DNA of 8,991 nt from Planctomycetota bacterium (GTDB lineage: Bacteria > Planctomycetota > UBA1135 > GCA-002686595), in contig JABFRZ010000377.1 in the NCBI GenBank assembly GCA_013140785.1, forward strand, positions 1-8,991, in the 5' to 3' direction. A program made the translations under genes and the position numbers. The notes beneath the pieces are model-generated. The model had not been told where the DNA came from. It saw only the letters and a list, made by a program, of their open reading frames with translations, and ran no database searches. This document shows, piece by piece, positions 7,901 to 8,991 of the stretch; positions within the stretch are counted from its first letter, which is position 1; each line of letters opens with the position of its first letter.

Positions 7901-8393
7901 CAGTCCGTTGAGCGGCGTGGCGCCGCTGTCGGTGAGCTTCACCAACCAGAGCACGGGCTCGGTCACGACGCACGCATGGACCTTCGGTGACGGCGGGACG
8001 TCGAGCGCGGCCTCGCCGAGCAGGAGCTACACGCTGCCGGGGACGTACACGGTGGCCCTGACCGAGACCGGGCCGGGCGGCGCCGACACGCGCACGCGCA
8101 TCGACTACGTGGTCGTCGGCGCGCCGGCGCCGGTCGCGCAATTCTTCGGCACGCCGCGACGCGGCCGCCTGCTCCCCCTCACGGTAAGCTTCTTCGACCT
8201 CTCGAGCGGGCCGGTCACGAGCTGGAGCTGGGACTTCGGCGACGGCGCGGCCTCCACCGATCCGAGCCCCACGCACGTCTACCTCGCCTCCGGCCAGTAC
8301 ACGGTCACGCTCACGGTGAGTGGTCCCGGCGGCGCCGACCAGGAGGTCAAGACGCGCTACGTGCGCGCGCGCGGTCCGCGACAAGACCAGTGA
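4962..8393 (+). CDS. Secreted KP-43-like subtilase (S8) with four PKD domains
   Basis: Predicted exported serine protease of 1143 residues. Residues 1-17 (MPITGSAVLASFLCLQA) look like a signal peptide, but a weak one with no basic n-region and no lipobox. A propeptide (about 18-300) includes FVQYLPMNAYVVRVE. The catalytic domain (about 305-670) has Asp347 in NVADDA, His379 in GGHG, oxyanion Asn493 in FAAGNDGPGG and Ser602 in SSGTSHATP. SNSW, STPGTAKNIITVGASEN, FSSRGP and DGRIKPEITAPGT match Bacillus KP-43 closely (recalled). Residues 675-802 (LVWTDAPGPTTG, NNLDLVV) are the KP-43 beta-barrel. Four PKD domains begin near residues 807, 890, 973 and 1056, with WTFGDG or WDFGDG cores. The C-terminus carries no recognisable sorting signal. 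ATG 4962 is the only plausible start: an in-frame TAG lies at 4887 and no GTG or TTG comes between. PKD domains probably aid adhesion or substrate binding; the substrate is unknown. Confidence 0.94.
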   Translation: MPITGSAVLASFLCLQASERETLPSPSPRELPSEWFSARPVHRARFDAASDARLAALRAAGAVRWELDYGGFVLAGIDLTVGGGVASLRASAIEWHDEQDLIALNGHVLDSARPLETLAALDRGEVLGDPLDANLDPDAGLYLVQFRGPLRDEWRAELAPAGVEFVQYLPMNAYVVRVEARDVGLFQSLAGQRPELQYLGVYEPAFRMTARIRELAASSAAVPTLVTVQLVDGPHARAAQVDLENLTRTLLSSTRVGPYWNVRCELDPVYFRWLAAHPAVFAIEERGTIQRNSAAALPMAVADERQGQIVAGNFAGATPSGPDYLAWLAAKGFNSSQFTGFSVNVADDATALTGHPDLATGRVAFTQNPTGQSGAQGGHGFLNAHIVAGLNSGTGSANEDTGGYNYGLGIAPWARVGTTAIFGGGTFDPPAYESAAYNLGARISSNSWLFVDGSSNPIPDYDSNAQEFDVIVRDARSGTAGNQEYSVVFAAGNDGPGGNTVSTPGTAKNIITVGASENERQTGTDGCGIANSGADDLRDLISFSSRGPVNSAGGDGRIKPEITAPGTHVEAGVPQSNYNGTSVCNQYWPSGQTLYGWSSGTSHATPAVAGGCALVRQWFLNQAFAAPSPAMLKAVLVASADYMTGVNANDSLPSNGQGFGRMFLERAFDGVARQLFDQTTLFASTGQSFNTSGTVSDLTKPLRVTLVWTDAPGPTTGAPWVNNLDLVVVVNGTTYRGNVFSGATSTTGGSADIRNNTESVFLPAGTSGAVSVTVNATAIGGDGLPGNGDSTDQDFALMVYNVTNVAPPVAEFVGSPLSGVAPLSVSFTNQSTGSITTHAWTFGDGGTSSAAAPSHAYALPGTYTVALTETGPGGANTRTRTNYVTVSEAPPVAEFVGSPLSGVAPLSVSFTNQSTGSITTHAWTFGDGGTSSAASPSRSYTLPGTYTVALTETGPGGANTRTRTNYITVNEAPPVAEFVGSPLSGVAPLSVSFTNQSTGSVTTHAWTFGDGGTSSAASPSRSYTLPGTYTVALTETGPGGADTRTRIDYVVVGAPAPVAQFFGTPRRGRLLPLTVSFFDLSSGPVTSWSWDFGDGAASTDPSPTHVYLASGQYTVTLTVSGPGGADQEVKTRYVRARGPRQDQ
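7380..8126 (+). repeat. Three near-identical 249-bp tandem units encoding PKD domains
   Basis: Units at 7380-7628, 7629-7877 and 7878-8126 each encode 83 residues starting PPVAEFVGSPLSGVAPL. By eye, units 1 and 2 differ at 15 of 249 bases (about 94% identity). Six of those changes cluster in the two codons after GCCGAGC, which turn HA into RS. Unit 3 is close to unit 2 until its last 60 bases. The following 83 residues (8127-8375) form a fourth PKD domain in register with the same period but clearly diverged in sequence. The pattern indicates recent duplication or gene conversion of the first three units. Confidence 0.93.
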
Positions 8394-8417
8394 GCGGGAG
8401 GCTGGGAGCTTCCGCCG

Positions 8418-8439
8418 CGAGAGCGCGACGAGAGCGCGA
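8418..8439. repeat. Perfect 11-bp tandem repeat after the protease
   Basis: CGAGAGCGCGA occurs twice head to tail (8418-8428 and 8429-8439), 24 bases after the protease stop. It is probably a replication-slippage duplication in non-coding DNA; no function is suggested by its sequence. Confidence 0.5.
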
Positions 8440-8458
8440 GAAGTGGAAGGGGCCCCTG

Positions 8459-8500
8459 GGAATGAAGAAGCGGACCCGCATCACCCCTGCGCGGGCCCGC
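8459..8500 (-). terminator. Candidate intrinsic terminator for the HEAT-repeat gene
   Basis: Read on the minus strand, GCGGGCCCGC (8500-8491) and GCGGGTCCGC (8479-8470) form a 10-bp stem with one mismatch and an 11-base loop, followed directly by TTCTTCATT. The T-rich flank is on the side expected for a transcript leaving the minus-strand gene, whose stop lies 41 bases upstream at 8541. The plus-strand reading has no T-rich tail, so it would serve mainly the minus strand. Confidence 0.5.
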
Positions 8501-8518
8501 CTCCGTCGGTCAGTGCGA

Positions 8519-8534
8519 TCTCTCAGCAGAGAGA
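8519..8534. other. Small perfect hairpin near the HEAT-gene stop
   Basis: TCTCTC (8519-8524) and GAGAGA (8529-8534) are perfect inverted repeats around AGCA, 7 bases beyond the minus-strand stop codon. The stem is only 6 bp and has no T-run. It may be part of the 3'-end structure shared by the two convergent transcripts, or chance. Confidence 0.3.
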
Positions 8535-8540
8535 CATGCT

Positions 8541-8991
8541 TCAGCCCTGACCCGCCGGGGTCGTTGGCGTCTTCGGGGGGCTTGCCCCCGCCTGCCACTC
8601 GGCCCCATGCTCCTTCCACCAGCGCTGCCAGGCGACCGTCGTCTCGCCCGGATTCGCGCCGGTCAGCTTGGCCAGAGCGCGCCGAACCGCCGCGCGCTCG
8701 TTGGCGACCACATACTCGGTGGAGCCGATCACGGCCACGTCCAGCACCGAGCCCTCGATCAAGATGTTGATGATCGGATCGGCGACGGCCGCGCCACTGG
8801 CCACCTCGACGTCGAAGTCCTGCACGTAGGAGCGCTGGCGGCCGTTGTAGATGTGCACGTGTGGCGCGTAGTTGCCGCTGCCGCCCGCCTGCAGCGCGAC
8901 GAGGTGGTTGTAGAGCGGCTCGACCGCTTCGCGGTAGCTCATCGCGCCCAAGGCCTCGATCGCGTTCGCACGCACCTCGGCGTGCTTCGAG
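8541..8991 (-). CDS. HEAT-repeat protein, C-terminal 150 residues (5' truncated)
   Basis: The minus-strand frame is open from the right edge to the TGA at 8543-8541, so the N-terminus lies outside the window. The visible part begins SKHAEVRANAIEALGAM, a typical HEAT helix pair that continues through SYREAVEPLYNHLVAL. It is followed by a non-helical, strand-rich insert (GNYAPHVHIYNGRQRS, then ADPIINILIEGSVLDVAVIG) and a helix ERAAVRRALAKLTG. It ends with WQRWWKEHGAEW and a Pro/Thr/Ala-rich tail. The 'LTG then W..WW' ending is common, in my experience, in planctomycete HEAT-domain proteins, which are often secreted or periplasmic scaffolds. The GTG at 8975 is an internal Val within the repeat, not a start, because the HEAT motif extends upstream of it. 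The gene converges with the protease across 147 bases. The partner or function cannot be inferred. Confidence 0.82.
   Translation of the reverse strand, partial: SKHAEVRANAIEALGAMSYREAVEPLYNHLVALQAGGSGNYAPHVHIYNGRQRSYVQDFDVEVASGAAVADPIINILIEGSVLDVAVIGSTEYVVANERAAVRRALAKLTGANPGETTVAWQRWWKEHGAEWQAGASPPKTPTTPAGQG

Noticed and set aside
7380..8126. CRISPR-like or mobile-element reading of the 249-bp repeats
   Set aside because: The repeats are contiguous, in frame and encode PKD domains; there are no spacers, terminal inverted repeats or transposase.
7137..8384. 415-codon minus-strand open frame antisense to the PKD array
   Set aside because: It is Arg/His/Ala-rich and repeats only because the PKD DNA repeats; there is no start context or domain.
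8448..8457. Perfect palindrome AGGGGCCCCT
   Set aside because: It has no loop and is short in very GC-rich DNA, so it is expected by chance and cannot form a good hairpin.

Overview
The window comes from a GC-rich, Gram-negative bacterium. A MacA/MacB-type ABC efflux operon and a PKD-bearing subtilase indicate a two-membrane cell. The HEAT-repeat protein with an 'LTG...W..WW' tail, the Glu/Arg/Gly-rich adaptor tail and the KP-43-like subtilase resemble proteins I associate with Planctomycetota, and to a lesser extent Acidobacteriota or myxobacteria. That assignment is an inference from protein style; there is no rRNA or marker gene here.

Layout. (1) Bases 1-2347, plus strand: the last 111 codons of a probable periplasmic adaptor (MacA/HlyD type), an ABC ATPase and a MacB/FtsX-type permease. 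The three are joined by two ATGA stop/start overlaps, so they form one translationally coupled operon for a tripartite or MacB-like export system. (2) Bases 2348-2486: a convergent gap holding two hairpins, one with long arms. (3) Bases 2487 to about 3191, minus strand: an unrecognised two-TM membrane protein with an uncertain start. (4) Bases 3275-4807, plus strand: a stand-alone aldehyde dehydrogenase of the PaaZ/BoxD type, with catalytic Asn, Glu and Cys in place but no fused MaoC-type hydratase domain. It diverges from the membrane protein across a short region that carries a perfect 14-bp tandem repeat. (5) Bases 4962-8393, plus strand: a large exported serine protease of the KP-43-like S8 subtilase group. 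It has a long propeptide, a catalytic domain with an altered His-box, a KP-43-type beta-barrel and four PKD domains. Three of the PKD domains are encoded by nearly identical 249-bp tandem units. (6) Bases 8394-8540: a convergent gap with repeats and hairpins. (7) Bases 8541-8991, minus strand: the C-terminal part of a HEAT-repeat protein that runs off the right edge.

Apart from the efflux operon, the genes do not form an obvious pathway. The aldehyde dehydrogenase has no paa or box partner in view, and the protease looks like a single-gene unit. I see no mobile element, CRISPR array, tRNA or rRNA, and no gene-free stretch longer than about 210 bases. I found no convincing new multi-gene system. 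The points most worth a second look are the protease's modified His motif, its homogenised PKD repeats, the orphan membrane protein, and the hairpins between convergent genes.
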